The notes under the pieces: model-generated
What the model saw: the letters and a program-made list of their open reading frames with translations, nothing else
What the model was told of the DNA's origin: nothing
Databases searched by the model: none
Translations under genes and position numbers: made by a program
Assembly (NCBI GenBank): GCA_003218375.1
Contig: QHNH01000017.1
Coordinates: forward strand, 36,184-100,183
From: Verrucomicrobiota bacterium
GTDB taxonomy: Bacteria; Verrucomicrobiota; Verrucomicrobiia; Chthoniobacterales; UBA10450
Direction of reading: 5' to 3'
Length of the DNA: 64,000 nucleotides
In this document: one piece after another, positions 1 through 8,955 of the stretch
How positions within the stretch are numbered: the first letter of the stretch is position 1
How the letters are laid out: every line of letters begins with the position of its first letter

Positions 1-2
1 GG

Positions 3-308
3 GAAGCGGTCGGATTCGCCGTTTATTTTTACAATTTCTCCACCTGGCTGGGCCGGCCGGGCCTTTACCTGGAGGATCTGTTCGTTAGGCCAGCCTTGCG
101 TGGCAAAGGCTACGGCCGCGCGTTGCTCGAACGGCTGGCGCAAATCGCGAAAGACCGTGGATGCGGACGAATGGAATGGGCGGTGCTCGATTGGAACGAC
201 CCGGCAATCCAGTTCTATCGGAAGCTCGGCGCGGAACCGATGGAGGAGTGGACGGTCTTCCGGCTGACGGAGGATGGGATCGCGAAGCTGGCGGGCGCCA
301 CGCCGTAA
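3..308 (+). CDS. GNAT family N-acetyltransferase (5' truncated by window edge)
   Basis: The reading frame is open from the first bases of the window and stops at 306-308, so only the C-terminal ~100 residues are visible. They carry the GNAT acetyl-CoA pyrophosphate-binding signature (PALRGKGYGRALL, an R-x-x-G-x-G/A type loop after a beta-strand reading YLEDLFV) followed by the typical C-terminal pattern NDPAIQFYRKLGAEP. GNAT enzymes move an acetyl group from acetyl-CoA to an amine; the acceptor cannot be read from this fragment. A TTG at 96 could be taken as a start, but it would remove the strand and loop that bind CoA, so the true start lies upstream of the window. Confidence 0.85.
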   Translation, partial: EAVGFAVYFYNFSTWLGRPGLYLEDLFVRPALRGKGYGRALLERLAQIAKDRGCGRMEWAVLDWNDPAIQFYRKLGAEPMEEWTVFRLTEDGIAKLAGATP

Positions 309-386
309 TCGTGCTCGTACGCGTGATCGTGATCGAGAGAGGTAAGATCGATTACGATCACGATCACGAGCACGAGCACGAGCAGG
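309..386. repeat. Hexamer-array hairpin
   Basis: Directly after the GNAT stop codon, four 6-bp units (GTGCTC, GTACGC, GTGATC, GTGATC; 311-334) face six units of the complementary kind (ATTACG, ATCACG, ATCACG, AGCACG, AGCACG, AGCAGG; 351-386) across a short spacer. The arms can pair into a long imperfect hairpin between two convergent genes, so it could act as a two-way terminator. Its period is 6, not 7 as in the other arrays of this window. Confidence 0.8.
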
Positions 387-393
387 AAAAGAA

Positions 394-974
394 TTAAAGC
401 TTCGCGAAGGCGCGGACGGGGAAGGTGCCCATTCCTTTCACTTTTACCGGGACGGCAAAGAAGCGAGCGCCGCGATCAGGAACAGCGCCGAGCCCGCACA
501 TGTGCTCGACGACGGGGATGCCGGCGCCGAGCAAGGCGGAATGAACGGGGCGCGTTCCATCATCGGTCGAATCGATGTTGAACGAATCGATGCCGACGAG
601 GGTGACGCCGGCATCGACGAGAGAGTTCGCCAATTCGCCGGTGAGATGCGGGTGGCCCTCGAAATATTGATCGATGCGCCAGTGAGACTCGTTGCGCGCA
701 CGACGACGCAATCGAGATCGGCGAGCGCTTCAAGTTTCAGCTGCGAGAGATCGTCACCGTCGGCATAACGATGAAAAGGACTGTCGAGATAGGTGCCGGT
801 GTTCGCGACCATCTCGATCTTGCCGATCTGGAATTCGGTGCCGGCGGCATAACGTGCGCGTGACGCTTCACGGCTAAGGTAATCGCAAATGATCGGAGCG
901 GGCAGACCTTTGTAGGTGATCATGCCATCCTCGACGGTGTGGCTCAGGTCGATGAGCTGCGAGTTGGCGGACAT
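394..974 (-). pseudogene. Cyclase/kynurenine-formamidase-like gene with internal out-of-frame deletion
   Basis: The N-terminal part (ATG at 974, SQLIDLSHTVEDGM) and the C-terminal part (DQYFEGHPHLTGELA, GIDSFNIDSTDDG, VPVKVKGMGTFPVRAFA) both match the cyclase family (putative metal-dependent hydrolases related to KynB), but they lie in different frames. The break is near 690-710, where VVVRA in one frame is followed by ESHWRIDQYF in the other. Family members carry roughly 35 extra residues there, including the strand read as (V)LxHTGW, so a segment appears deleted and the frame lost. This makes a programmed frameshift unlikely and a decayed gene likely. The metal-site region reads ANTGTYLDSPFH. 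The gene is divergent from the GH15 gene, 53 bp apart. Confidence 0.75.
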
Positions 975-1027
975 GCGCGACACAGCCGAAGATGGCATCG
1001 CGAACCGATGAAACAAGAAGCTCCGAG

Positions 1028-2815
1028 ATGAAGATCGAAGATTACGCATTCCTGAGCGACACGCAGACGGGCGCGCTCGTCGGGCGCGATGGCTCGGTCG
1101 ATTGGCTTTGTTTCCCGCGCTTCGATTCGGGCGCGTGCTTTGCGGCGTTGCTGGGGGATCGAAAGAATGGCCGCTGGTTGTTTGCCCCGACGGAGGAGAT
1201 CACCGCGACGCGCCGCCGTTACCGTGACGGAACCCTCATCCTGGAAACAGAAATCGAAACGGCCAGCGGCGCGATTCGCCTGATCGATTTCATGCCGCCC
1301 CGCGGCGAAAACCCGGACATCGTCCGGATCGTCGAAGGGCTGCGCGGCAGCGTCGAGCTGAAGATGGAATTGATCATCCGGTTCGATTATGGCCGTATCG
1401 TCCCCTGGGTGCGCAAACGCAATGGCGACCTCGAAGCGATCGCAGGCCCGGACGGGCTTATTCTGCGCACACCCATCGAAACGCGCGGCGAAGATCTGAC
1501 CACGGTCGCCGAATTCACGGTGACGAAAGGCGACCGCGTGCCGTTTGTCCTGACCTGGTTTGCTTCGCACAAGGAACCGCCGCGCGAGGTCAACCCAGAC
1601 CACGCTCTGCGGGACACAAGCGCCTATTGGAAACAATGGTCGGAGAAATGCCAGCCGCACGGCGAATGGCACGAAGCGGTCGTTAGGTCGTTGATCACGC
1701 TGAAGGGGCTCACCTACGCGCCGACCGGCGGCATCGTCGCCGCCGTGACGACATCGTTGCCGGAGGAAATCGGCGGAGTGCGGAACTGGGATTATCGCTA
1801 TTGCTGGCTGCGCGATGCGACCTACACACTCTACGCGCTGATGAATGCCGGCTATCTCGAAGAATCGCGCGCCTGGCGCGAATGGCTTTTGCGTGCGGTC
1901 GCGGGAAGTGCGTCGCAATTACAGATCATGTATGGCGTCCACGGCGAGCGCCGGCTGAATGAAGAGGAAATTCCGTGGCTCGCTGGCTATGAGAACTCGA
2001 AGCCGGTGCGAATCGGCAACGCCGCGTCGAATCAATTTCAGCTCGATGTTTACGGCGAAGTGCTGGCCGCGATGTATGGAGCGCATCGCGCCGGGATCGA
2101 GAACAACGAGACGGAGTGGCAACTCCAGATCGAGTTGATGAAATTCCTGGAAACAAAATGGCGCGACCCGGACGAAGGAATTTGGGAAGTGCGCGGCGGG
2201 CCGCAGCAATTCACGCATTCCAAGATGATGGCGTGGCTGGCGTTCGATCGGGCGGTGAAGCTGGTAGAACATTGCAGTTGCGCGGCCGAGGAACACCTGG
2301 AGCGCTGGCAGAAAACGCGCGACGAGATCCACGCCCAGGTTTGCGAGGAGGGTTACAATGTGAAGAAGAAAGCGTTCACCCAATTCTACGGATCGGATGA
2401 ATTGGACGCGAGCCTGTTGACCATGCCGCTCACGGGATTTCTCGCGATCGATGACGAGCGCGTTGTGAACACCATCGAAGCGATTCAACGCGAGCTAATC
2501 TGGGACGGTTTCGTGCTGCGGTACCGGGCCGAGCGCAACGACGTGGATGGATTACCCGGCGGAGAAGGCGTGTTCCTCCCCTGTTCATTCTGGCTGGTCG
2601 ATTGCCTGCACCTGATGGGGCGAACGGACGAAGCGCGCGAACTATTCGAGCGGCTGCTCAAATTGCGGAACGACCTCGGCCTTCTCTCGGAGGAATACGA
2701 TCCGCGGGCGAAACGGCAGCTCGGCAATTTTCCGCAAGCCTTCACGCACGTCGCGTTGGTGAACACCGCGCGGATGCTGAGCGAAAGGAAGCGTGAGACA
2801 GCCCTAGATAATTAG
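1028..2815 (+). CDS. Glycoside hydrolase family 15 (glucoamylase/trehalase-like)
   Basis: This 595-residue protein has the GH15 layout: an N-terminal beta-sandwich starting with YAFLSDTQTGALVGRDGSVDWLCFPRFD, then an (alpha/alpha)6 barrel. Diagnostic stretches are RNWDYRYCWLRDATYTLYA (barrel entry, about residue 255), LPGGEGVFLPCSFWLVDCL (about 510) and the C-terminal LLSEEYDP...GNFPQAFTH that carries the expected catalytic-base Glu. Members hydrolyse alpha-glucosidic bonds (oligosaccharides, trehalose) with inversion. There is no signal peptide, so it is probably cytoplasmic and may act on storage glucan or trehalose. ATG 1028 was preferred to an upstream start at 992 because the conserved N-terminus begins there. 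Function is firm at family level; substrate is unknown. Confidence 0.93.
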   Translation: MKIEDYAFLSDTQTGALVGRDGSVDWLCFPRFDSGACFAALLGDRKNGRWLFAPTEEITATRRRYRDGTLILETEIETASGAIRLIDFMPPRGENPDIVRIVEGLRGSVELKMELIIRFDYGRIVPWVRKRNGDLEAIAGPDGLILRTPIETRGEDLTTVAEFTVTKGDRVPFVLTWFASHKEPPREVNPDHALRDTSAYWKQWSEKCQPHGEWHEAVVRSLITLKGLTYAPTGGIVAAVTTSLPEEIGGVRNWDYRYCWLRDATYTLYALMNAGYLEESRAWREWLLRAVAGSASQLQIMYGVHGERRLNEEEIPWLAGYENSKPVRIGNAASNQFQLDVYGEVLAAMYGAHRAGIENNETEWQLQIELMKFLETKWRDPDEGIWEVRGGPQQFTHSKMMAWLAFDRAVKLVEHCSCAAEEHLERWQKTRDEIHAQVCEEGYNVKKKAFTQFYGSDELDASLLTMPLTGFLAIDDERVVNTIEAIQRELIWDGFVLRYRAERNDVDGLPGGEGVFLPCSFWLVDCLHLMGRTDEARELFERLLKLRNDLGLLSEEYDPRAKRQLGNFPQAFTHVALVNTARMLSERKRETALDN

Positions 2816-2856
2816 TTCTTTACAGAAAAAGTCAGGTGCGTAAGAGTGGCGCCTTT

Positions 2857-5358
2857 ATGTTTCCTCCACGATATTTCCTGGCAGCACTCGGTATCCTCTT
2901 TTGCGGGGGGATTGCCCTGGCCCAGACGGTGGTGAATTCCACCTACATCGGCCCATCCTACGGGACTTATGGCGCCGCGAACAATTGGGCGCCCGCTGAG
3001 GTGCCGAACAATACGGGCGCCAGGAATTACAGCGTCACGATCCCTCCGACGACGACGCTGAGTCCAGCTAATCAAGCGCCCAACGTGAGCGTGCAGTCGG
3101 ACGCGACCGTGCCCGCCACATTTAACGCGGGCACACTCGCGGCATTTTCGGCCAACACCCTCAGAGGGCGTTACATCATCGGGAGTGGAGGCAGCCCGGC
3201 CACAGTTCAATTCAAGGGAGCGAATGTTGTGACGTTGAGCGGAGAGCTGAGTCTGTACGGCGCGTTTGCCAGAGTTGTCGATGAGGGGGGAAGCGACGCG
3301 TTGCGTAACCTCGCCCGGATCGAAAGCGACGCGCTCCTCACTTCAGATGGTCGCGATCTGGCGGTCGCCGCTCCATTCACGAACAACGGAACGCTCCATC
3401 TGGGCGGCAATAATGCCACCATCTTCACGGCGGCGAATTCGTTGACTAACTTCGATTTCGGAACGCGAACCCTAAGCGGTGGGAAGTTCATTCTGAATCA
3501 ATTCGGTTCGCCCGGGAATTTGCCCGTCGAACTGCGTTTCGGCGGGGCGGACATCGTGAATAACGGCAGTGCGATTGAGCTTGGCGGCGCTGCTTCGAGA
3601 ATCGCGGACCTGGCGGGCAACGATGGCCTGCGGAATCTCGCGCGAAATCTTCCGGGCGCATCGCTGACGCTGGCAGGACACGATTTTGCGACGGCGGGCC
3701 AGTTTGGGAATGAGGGTTTGTTGTCGCTCGCGCAATCCACCTTCATTGTTGCCGGTCCATTTACGAGCTTCGATCCCGCGACGCGGACGCTGACCAGCGG
3801 TGCCTATGAAATGAGTGGAGGAGCCAGCCTTAAATTCAGCGGCGCCGACATCGTGCATAACGGCGCCTCGATCTCCCTGTTTGGAGGAAGCATCACTGAC
3901 CTCACGGGAAACAACGGGCTGCGGAATTTCAGCGATAATCTGGCGGGCGCTGTCTTTGTTGTCGGTCAGGATGAAGAGGTCAAGGCACCCGGTGATTTCA
4001 CAAACGCGGGGAAGATCGAGACCACCGGTTATTACCTCGGCATTCCCGAGAATCCGCCGGCCGTTGGCAAATTCACTGTTCCACCGGGATTTTCTTATAC
4101 CCAAACTGCCGGGACAACCGTGAACAACGGCACCCTCACGGCCGATCGCGTCAATATTTTCGGAGGATCGCTCGGTTCAGACATCGGCACGATCAACGGC
4201 AATGTAACGGTGACAGATGCCACGGTTTTTCCAGGGATAAGGTCAGTTGTCAATGGAGACGTGACCCTGAACTCGGGCTCACATTATCACAGCACCATGG
4301 ATCGTTTTCGTCAGGTCGCGGGATGGCGCCAGATCGCCGGAAGAGTTGTCGTGGCGGGGACCTTGGAGTTCGAGATGACCGAGCAAGTTTTCCTCGGGAG
4401 TGCAGAGGTTTTTACGGTTCTCGAAAGCAATACGTCGATTACCGGCACGTTTGGGAATGCGCCCAACGGAACCAGAATCCTGACCAGTGATGGCCGCGGA
4501 TCGTTCGTGGTGGTTTACGAACCGAAGAGGGTAACACTCACACAATTCATGGCCGTCCCGCCGCCCGTTCAACTACTCAATATTTCCGCTCGCGCTTTTT
4601 TGTCCGCCTCGAACGATGACGCTTTTCACACTCGCAGTGTGCTCATCGGTGGATTCATTGTTTCCGGCACAGAACCAAAGACTGTGGCTTTGCGAGGAAT
4701 CGGTCCGTCGCTATCGAGATTTGGGCTCGCTTCCACCCTGGCCGATCCCGTTCTGGAGTTGCACGGCTCCGGCGTGGTCATCGCCACGAACGATAACTGG
4801 AAGGATGCGCAGCAAAACGCCATTGCCCAAAGCGGGCTCGCGCCCGGTGACGACCGCGAGGCGGCCATGATCGTCACCTTGGATCCCGGTTACTCGTATA
4901 CTGTTGTCCTCAAGGAAAAGAGCGGTTTGTCAGGATACGGACTGGTCGAGATTTACGATCTTTCGAGGAACAGCAGCTCCAAATTGGCGAATATCAGCGC
5001 GCGCGGCTTCACTGATGCGAGCACTCTCCTGATCGGCGGCGTCATCATCGGAGGCGACGGACAGGCGAACGATGAAGTGGTTGTCCGGGCGGTCGGTAGG
5101 ACTTTGAGAATCGGCGGCATCCTCAACGCAGTCGACGATCCGACTCTCGAGCTGCGCGATGCCAATGGCGGCCTGTTGGCCTTCAATGACGATTGGTCGA
5201 CGAACTACGAGCAAATTCCCGATGGCTTTAGACCCTCTGGGAGTACCGACTCGGCCCTGCGAGTGTCATTTCCTCGCGGAAACTACACTGCAATTGTTCG
5301 CGCCAAACCGAACGGCGGGGGGGTGGCGCTGGTTGAGTTTTATGATCTGCGGCGTTGA
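2857..5358 (+). CDS. Large secreted protein with two C-terminal NIS(A/T)R-type beta domains
   Basis: An 833-residue secreted protein starting with a signal peptide (FLAALGILFCGGIALAQ) at ATG 2857; a GTG at 2836 is possible. Residues ~20-560 are low-complexity, Gly/Asn/Thr-rich and repetitive (NNG.L, DLAGNDGLRNLARN, GADIVNNG), suggesting a beta-solenoid. The last ~260 residues are two copies of a domain that starts LLNISARAFLS / LANISARGFTD and contains VLIGGFIVSG, ALRGIGPSL, DPVLELH and NDNW. This tandem domain is, to my knowledge, frequent at the end of extracellular proteins of Verrucomicrobia, although I cannot name a database family. No catalytic motif is visible; an adhesin or surface role is a guess. 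It follows the GH15 gene by 41 bp. Confidence 0.8.
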   Translation: MFPPRYFLAALGILFCGGIALAQTVVNSTYIGPSYGTYGAANNWAPAEVPNNTGARNYSVTIPPTTTLSPANQAPNVSVQSDATVPATFNAGTLAAFSANTLRGRYIIGSGGSPATVQFKGANVVTLSGELSLYGAFARVVDEGGSDALRNLARIESDALLTSDGRDLAVAAPFTNNGTLHLGGNNATIFTAANSLTNFDFGTRTLSGGKFILNQFGSPGNLPVELRFGGADIVNNGSAIELGGAASRIADLAGNDGLRNLARNLPGASLTLAGHDFATAGQFGNEGLLSLAQSTFIVAGPFTSFDPATRTLTSGAYEMSGGASLKFSGADIVHNGASISLFGGSITDLTGNNGLRNFSDNLAGAVFVVGQDEEVKAPGDFTNAGKIETTGYYLGIPENPPAVGKFTVPPGFSYTQTAGTTVNNGTLTADRVNIFGGSLGSDIGTINGNVTVTDATVFPGIRSVVNGDVTLNSGSHYHSTMDRFRQVAGWRQIAGRVVVAGTLEFEMTEQVFLGSAEVFTVLESNTSITGTFGNAPNGTRILTSDGRGSFVVVYEPKRVTLTQFMAVPPPVQLLNISARAFLSASNDDAFHTRSVLIGGFIVSGTEPKTVALRGIGPSLSRFGLASTLADPVLELHGSGVVIATNDNWKDAQQNAIAQSGLAPGDDREAAMIVTLDPGYSYTVVLKEKSGLSGYGLVEIYDLSRNSSSKLANISARGFTDASTLLIGGVIIGGDGQANDEVVVRAVGRTLRIGGILNAVDDPTLELRDANGGLLAFNDDWSTNYEQIPDGFRPSGSTDSALRVSFPRGNYTAIVRAKPNGGGVALVEFYDLRR

Positions 5359-5381
5359 CCGCAGCTTGCCCGCTCGCGAGC

Positions 5382-6332
5382 TCAGACGCTCTGCACGAGG
5401 CGCTTGATGGCGTCTTCGCCGGTGACGATGCCGATGAGGTTTCGCTGTGAATCGATCACGGCGGCAAGACCGAGACGGGCGGCGCGGAGGCGTTGGATGA
5501 TTCGATAGGCCGGCTCGGCGTCGCGCGCGATGACGATCCGCCGCATGTAACGGGTGAGTGATTCGCGCCGTGTTTCCTCGAGCAGAATGTCGAGCGTGTT
5601 GACCAGGCCGATGGCGTCGCCGTCCGCGGAGATCACGGGCAGGCGATCGACGCTGTGGACCGCACTTAATCGTAAAGCTTCCTCGATTGAAGTGTCCGGC
5701 TGGATGCTGACGGCTTTCGCCAGCGGCACCATGACGTCGGACGCGCGGACGTTTCGGAAATCGACCACGTTGTGAATCATCGCGCGCTCGGTCGAGGTGA
5801 GTGAGCCTTCACGCTCGCTCTGGACTGCGATCTGTTTCAATTCCTCACGCGCGATAAAGATCCGGCCCGGCTCGGCTGCGCGCCGCTGAAAAAGGAGGCG
5901 CCCGGCGCGTTCGCCGATTTCGAGGATGGGCCAGAGCAGGATCGAGAACCATTCCAGGACGCCGCCCAGCGCCGCTAACGCACGGAACGGGAACCGGCGG
6001 AAAAGTGATTTCGGTAGAACGCTGAGAACGAAGAGATAAATCGGAAGAGCAATCAGGATCGCGAGGGCGAAACCGAGCGTTCCAAATCGAACGACGAGCA
6101 ATTTCGTGAGGATGAGCAAGCCGAGGATGTTGGCGAAGTTCGTGACGAGCAGGACCGTGATGAGCAGGCGCTCCGGTCGTTTCGTGAGACGATCCAGGCG
6201 CAGGGCGGCGGGTTTGCCCTGTTTCACCTGGTGGCGGAGACGGACCGGATCGACCGAGAGCAAGCCGGCTTCGATGCCCGCGAAGAAAAACGAGATGGTC
6301 CAGAGCAAAAGAATGGCGAGACCGTAGATCAT
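5382..6332 (-). CDS. CNNM-type membrane protein with CBS pair (short hemolysin-family protein)
   Basis: A 316-residue protein with an N-terminal CNNM transmembrane domain (about four hydrophobic segments in residues 1-140; SFFFAGIEAGLLSVDP is the usual first-helix signature) and then a CBS-domain pair (residues ~185-312; DVMVPLAKAVSI, LPVISADGDAIGLVNTLDIL, AAVIDSQRNLIGIVTGEDAI). This family (CorB/YtfL/TlyC-like) includes Mg2+ transporters. The usual C-terminal CorC_HlyC domain is absent; the protein ends after the second CBS. Its start overlaps the stop of the longer paralogue by 4 bp, so the two are translationally coupled and may form a heteromer. Confidence 0.9.
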   Translation of the reverse strand: MIYGLAILLLWTISFFFAGIEAGLLSVDPVRLRHQVKQGKPAALRLDRLTKRPERLLITVLLVTNFANILGLLILTKLLVVRFGTLGFALAILIALPIYLFVLSVLPKSLFRRFPFRALAALGGVLEWFSILLWPILEIGERAGRLLFQRRAAEPGRIFIAREELKQIAVQSEREGSLTSTERAMIHNVVDFRNVRASDVMVPLAKAVSIQPDTSIEEALRLSAVHSVDRLPVISADGDAIGLVNTLDILLEETRRESLTRYMRRIVIARDAEPAYRIIQRLRAARLGLAAVIDSQRNLIGIVTGEDAIKRLVQSV

Positions 6333-7648
6333 GGCGCGGTCGCTGCGCTGCCTTCCTCGTCGGGATCGAGGCAGGCGGTTTTTTCCAGCAGGATTTCTTC
6401 GATCCGCTTGCGGCCCGCGCGGCGGATGGTCACGGCGAGGCGCGGCATCTCGAAACGGGTCCCGGACGGTGGCAGGTAGCCGAGCCGGTTGAAGACGAAA
6501 CCGCCGATGGTATCGAGGCCGTCGGCTTCCAGCTCGAACCCGAGATGTTCGCTCAAGTCGTCGAGCCGGGCGTTGCCGCTCACGAGAAAGCGGCCGTCCT
6601 CGAGCGGCTCGATGTAAAGATCGGCGTCGCCCAGCGGGGCGGCGTCGCTGATGATTTCTTCGGTGATGTCGTTGAGCGTGATGATCCCTTCGGTGCCGCC
6701 GAATTCATCCACCACGATGGCGAGTCCCTGGGCGTGAGTGAGAAAACTCCGGAGCAGATCAATCGCTTTCATCGTTTCCGCGACATAGGACGGCGCGCCC
6801 ATTAGCTCGGTGTAATGCTCCACCGGATCGACCAGGAATAATTTCACGTCGAGGACGCCGACGATCTGGTCCGGCGTGTCGGCGTAGACGGGGACACGAT
6901 GATGGCGGCGTTGTCTGAGCTGCGCGATCGCTTCTTCGTTCGTGAGGTCGTCGGGCAGCGCGAAGGTATCCACCCGCGGCGTCATGCAATCCTTCGCGGT
7001 CTTGTCGCCGAGCTTGATGATTTCCTGGATCATCTCGCCCTCGGCCTCCTGGAGCGTGCCTTGCTCCTCGCCGATTTCGACGAGGGTCTCGAGTTCTTCG
7101 TCGCTGAGCTGTTTTCGTTTTCGCAAATGGAGCGGCGTCAGCCGTTCGACGATCGCCGTGCTCGCCCGCTCGAGCAGGCGTCCCACGCGATCGAGCAGCG
7201 GCATCGTGGCCTTGAGCGTGAAAACGCCGAGCGCCGAGAGACGGTAAGGCACGGAAAGCGCGAGAAGTTTCGGAATCAAATCGCAAAGCAGAACGACAAT
7301 CGCGAAGATAACCGTGGCCGCGACCCAGGCCGGCACGCGCGCGGCCAGCGGTGCTTCCCAGATCAGGAAGAGACAGAGGACGACGATCGGCACGTTCGCG
7401 AAAACGTCGCCGAGCAGGAGAACGTTCAGAACGCGGCGCGGGTTCTGGCGAAAGACGCTGATGAATTCCTTGAGCGATGGATGTTTCTCCTCGAGCCGGC
7501 GGAGTTGATGGGACTTGAGCGAGAAGAGCGCGGTCTCGAGCCCGGAAAAAAGCGCCGACCAGAAGACGAGGATAGCGATGAGAAAAAGAAAAACGGTGAG
7601 GGCCAGCGGCGTCATGGTCGGCTGCGGCGGCGGAGGCGGAGCGACCAT
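6329..7648 (-). CDS. CNNM/CBS/CorC membrane protein (full-length hemolysin family)
   Basis: A 439-residue protein: CNNM transmembrane domain (residues ~10-190, signature LFSGLETALFSLKSHQL), acidic linker helix (LSDEELETLVEIGEEQG), CBS pair (MTPRVDTFALPDDL; HHRVPVYADTPDQIVGVLDVK; LAIVVDEFGGTEGIITLNDI) and a C-terminal CorC_HlyC domain (LVSGNARLDDLSEHLG, DTIGGFVFNRLGYLPP). The family is linked to Mg2+/Co2+ efflux or homeostasis in bacteria. ATG 7648 gives a proline-rich head; ATG 7615 (MTPLALTVFLFL) is an equally possible start just before the first membrane helix. It is the first gene of a two-gene unit with the shorter paralogue downstream. Confidence 0.9.
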   Translation of the reverse strand: MVAPPPPPQPTMTPLALTVFLFLIAILVFWSALFSGLETALFSLKSHQLRRLEEKHPSLKEFISVFRQNPRRVLNVLLLGDVFANVPIVVLCLFLIWEAPLAARVPAWVAATVIFAIVVLLCDLIPKLLALSVPYRLSALGVFTLKATMPLLDRVGRLLERASTAIVERLTPLHLRKRKQLSDEELETLVEIGEEQGTLQEAEGEMIQEIIKLGDKTAKDCMTPRVDTFALPDDLTNEEAIAQLRQRRHHRVPVYADTPDQIVGVLDVKLFLVDPVEHYTELMGAPSYVAETMKAIDLLRSFLTHAQGLAIVVDEFGGTEGIITLNDITEEIISDAAPLGDADLYIEPLEDGRFLVSGNARLDDLSEHLGFELEADGLDTIGGFVFNRLGYLPPSGTRFEMPRLAVTIRRAGRKRIEEILLEKTACLDPDEEGSAATAP

Positions 7649-7713
7649 TCCTCGCGAAGACTGAAGCGTCGTCGTTTGCCCATCATCGCAGGCGCCGTCA
7701 AGTTAAGGCCTTC

Positions 7714-8262
7714 ATGAGCAAAGGCGAGAGGATTTCGCGATTCGTTGAATCGCTAACAGTAGACGAACTCGGCAGGGCGGGGGACGGCATCGCGGCGCAC
7801 CCGTATTACCGCGCCTTTTTCCGGTGCTGGAATGAGCAGCGTTACTATGAAGCGCACGATGTCCTGGAACAGGTTTGGCTCGGCAAGACTATCACGCCGG
7901 AGGACGCCCAGTATTTCAAAGGGCTAATCCAGGCGGCGGGCGCGTTTGTCCATCTGCAGAAAAATTTTGAGCTCCCGACCCATCCGAAGCATGGAAAGCG
8001 GCTCGCGCCGGCGGTGCGGTTGTTCCGGCTCGCGGAAAAAAATCTGGCGCCATTCGGCCCGCGGCGGCACGACCTTGATGTCGCAAAGTTTCGCGAGATG
8101 CTGGCGGGAGCCGCTTCGCTATGCGAAGCGCGAGGGCGACAACCGATGCCTTCCCCCATTCCCACGCCACCCACAGGGCGGGGGCTACAGAAGAAGGGAA
8201 CCTCGTCGTCTACCAAAAGATCAGCTTGCAGCCGGCGAGCACGAGCACGGTCGCGAGAATGA
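7714..8262 (+). CDS. DUF309 domain protein
   Basis: Residues 25-135 match DUF309: NEQRYYEAHDVLEQVWLG, YFKGLIQAAGAFVHLQK and the charged third helix. The fold is a small helical bundle; no biochemical role is established. The conserved part ends near nucleotide 8120. The last ~45 residues (RQPMPSPIPTPPTGRG onward, Arg/Ser-rich) look like translated intergenic DNA and overlap the convergent TauE gene by 53 bp, so the natural C-terminus has probably been lost or extended. Divergent from the CNNM operon, 65 bp away. Confidence 0.75.
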   Translation: MSKGERISRFVESLTVDELGRAGDGIAAHPYYRAFFRCWNEQRYYEAHDVLEQVWLGKTITPEDAQYFKGLIQAAGAFVHLQKNFELPTHPKHGKRLAPAVRLFRLAEKNLAPFGPRRHDLDVAKFREMLAGAASLCEARGRQPMPSPIPTPPTGRGLQKKGTSSSTKRSACSRRARARSRE

Positions 8263-8950
8263 TCGAGATGGTGCGGACCGGGAACCGCCGGCTCCCGAGA
8301 TGCGAGCCCGCCGTGCCGGCGATGACGGCTGCCACCGCCAGGATCCAGGCGAACTTCGGAATCGGCCGTCCGCCCGAAATGAGTCCGGTCAGGCCGGCGA
8401 TGGAATTCACGAGGATGAACAACGCGGAGACCGCCGCCGCGCCGCGGATCGAGGCCCAATGGCAGAACAGCAATAGCGGTGTGAGAAAAATTCCGCCTCC
8501 AGTTCCTGTCAGCCCTGAGAGAAATCCGATTCCCGCGCCGATGGGAATGGCCGCTGGAATTGCCGGCGCCGCGATGTCCGTCGGATCGCCATGGCGGAAA
8601 AATAACCGTGCGGCCGAGAAGAGCAGCACCACGCCGATTACGATTTTGAAGATCGCGGCCGGCACTGGCAAATAACCGCCGAGATACGCGGCCGGCACCG
8701 CGAGCAGCGCGAATGGCCAGAAAAGGCGCCACGAAAAATATCCGGCTCGCCAGAATTGAAACGAGCCGATCGCGGCCACGAGAATGTTGAGGACGAGCGC
8801 GGTCGGGCGGATAAACGTCGCCGATAATCCGCAGAGCGTCATTATCGCGATGTAGCCCGAGGCGCCGGCATGGCCGACGGATGAATAGAGGAACGCAACG
8901 ATGGTGATCCCGGCGAGGAGAAGAATGAATTGCGTGGAATCGAGAGCCAT
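8210..8950 (-). CDS. Sulfite exporter TauE/SafE family permease
   Basis: A 246-residue integral membrane protein with about eight hydrophobic segments. It has both TauE/SafE half-signatures: SSVGHAGASGYIAIMTL in the first half and GAGIGFLSGLTGTGGGIFL in the second. Members move small anions, often sulfur oxyanions or organosulfonates, across the inner membrane; the substrate here is unknown. No sulfur-oxidation gene is adjacent. The start (ATG 8950) lies six bases before a heptamer array shared with the divergent DUF255 gene, so both promoters must lie in or near that array. Confidence 0.9.
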   Translation of the reverse strand: MALDSTQFILLLAGITIVAFLYSSVGHAGASGYIAIMTLCGLSATFIRPTALVLNILVAAIGSFQFWRAGYFSWRLFWPFALLAVPAAYLGGYLPVPAAIFKIVIGVVLLFSAARLFFRHGDPTDIAAPAIPAAIPIGAGIGFLSGLTGTGGGIFLTPLLLFCHWASIRGAAAVSALFILVNSIAGLTGLISGGRPIPKFAWILAVAAVIAGTAGSHLGSRRFPVRTISIILATVLVLAGCKLIFW

Positions 8951-8955
8951 CGGGC

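Noticed and set aside
394-1049. Programmed frameshift in the cyclase gene
   Set aside because: A core segment of the fold is missing as well as the frame, and no slippery sequence was seen, so decay or error is simpler.
944-1918. Long minus-strand frame opposite the GH15 gene (and similar frames at 8842-10203, 14048-15703, 36351-37355)
   Set aside because: They are compositional shadows: the opposite strand carries strongly conserved families and the translations are rich in Arg/His/Ala with no family features.
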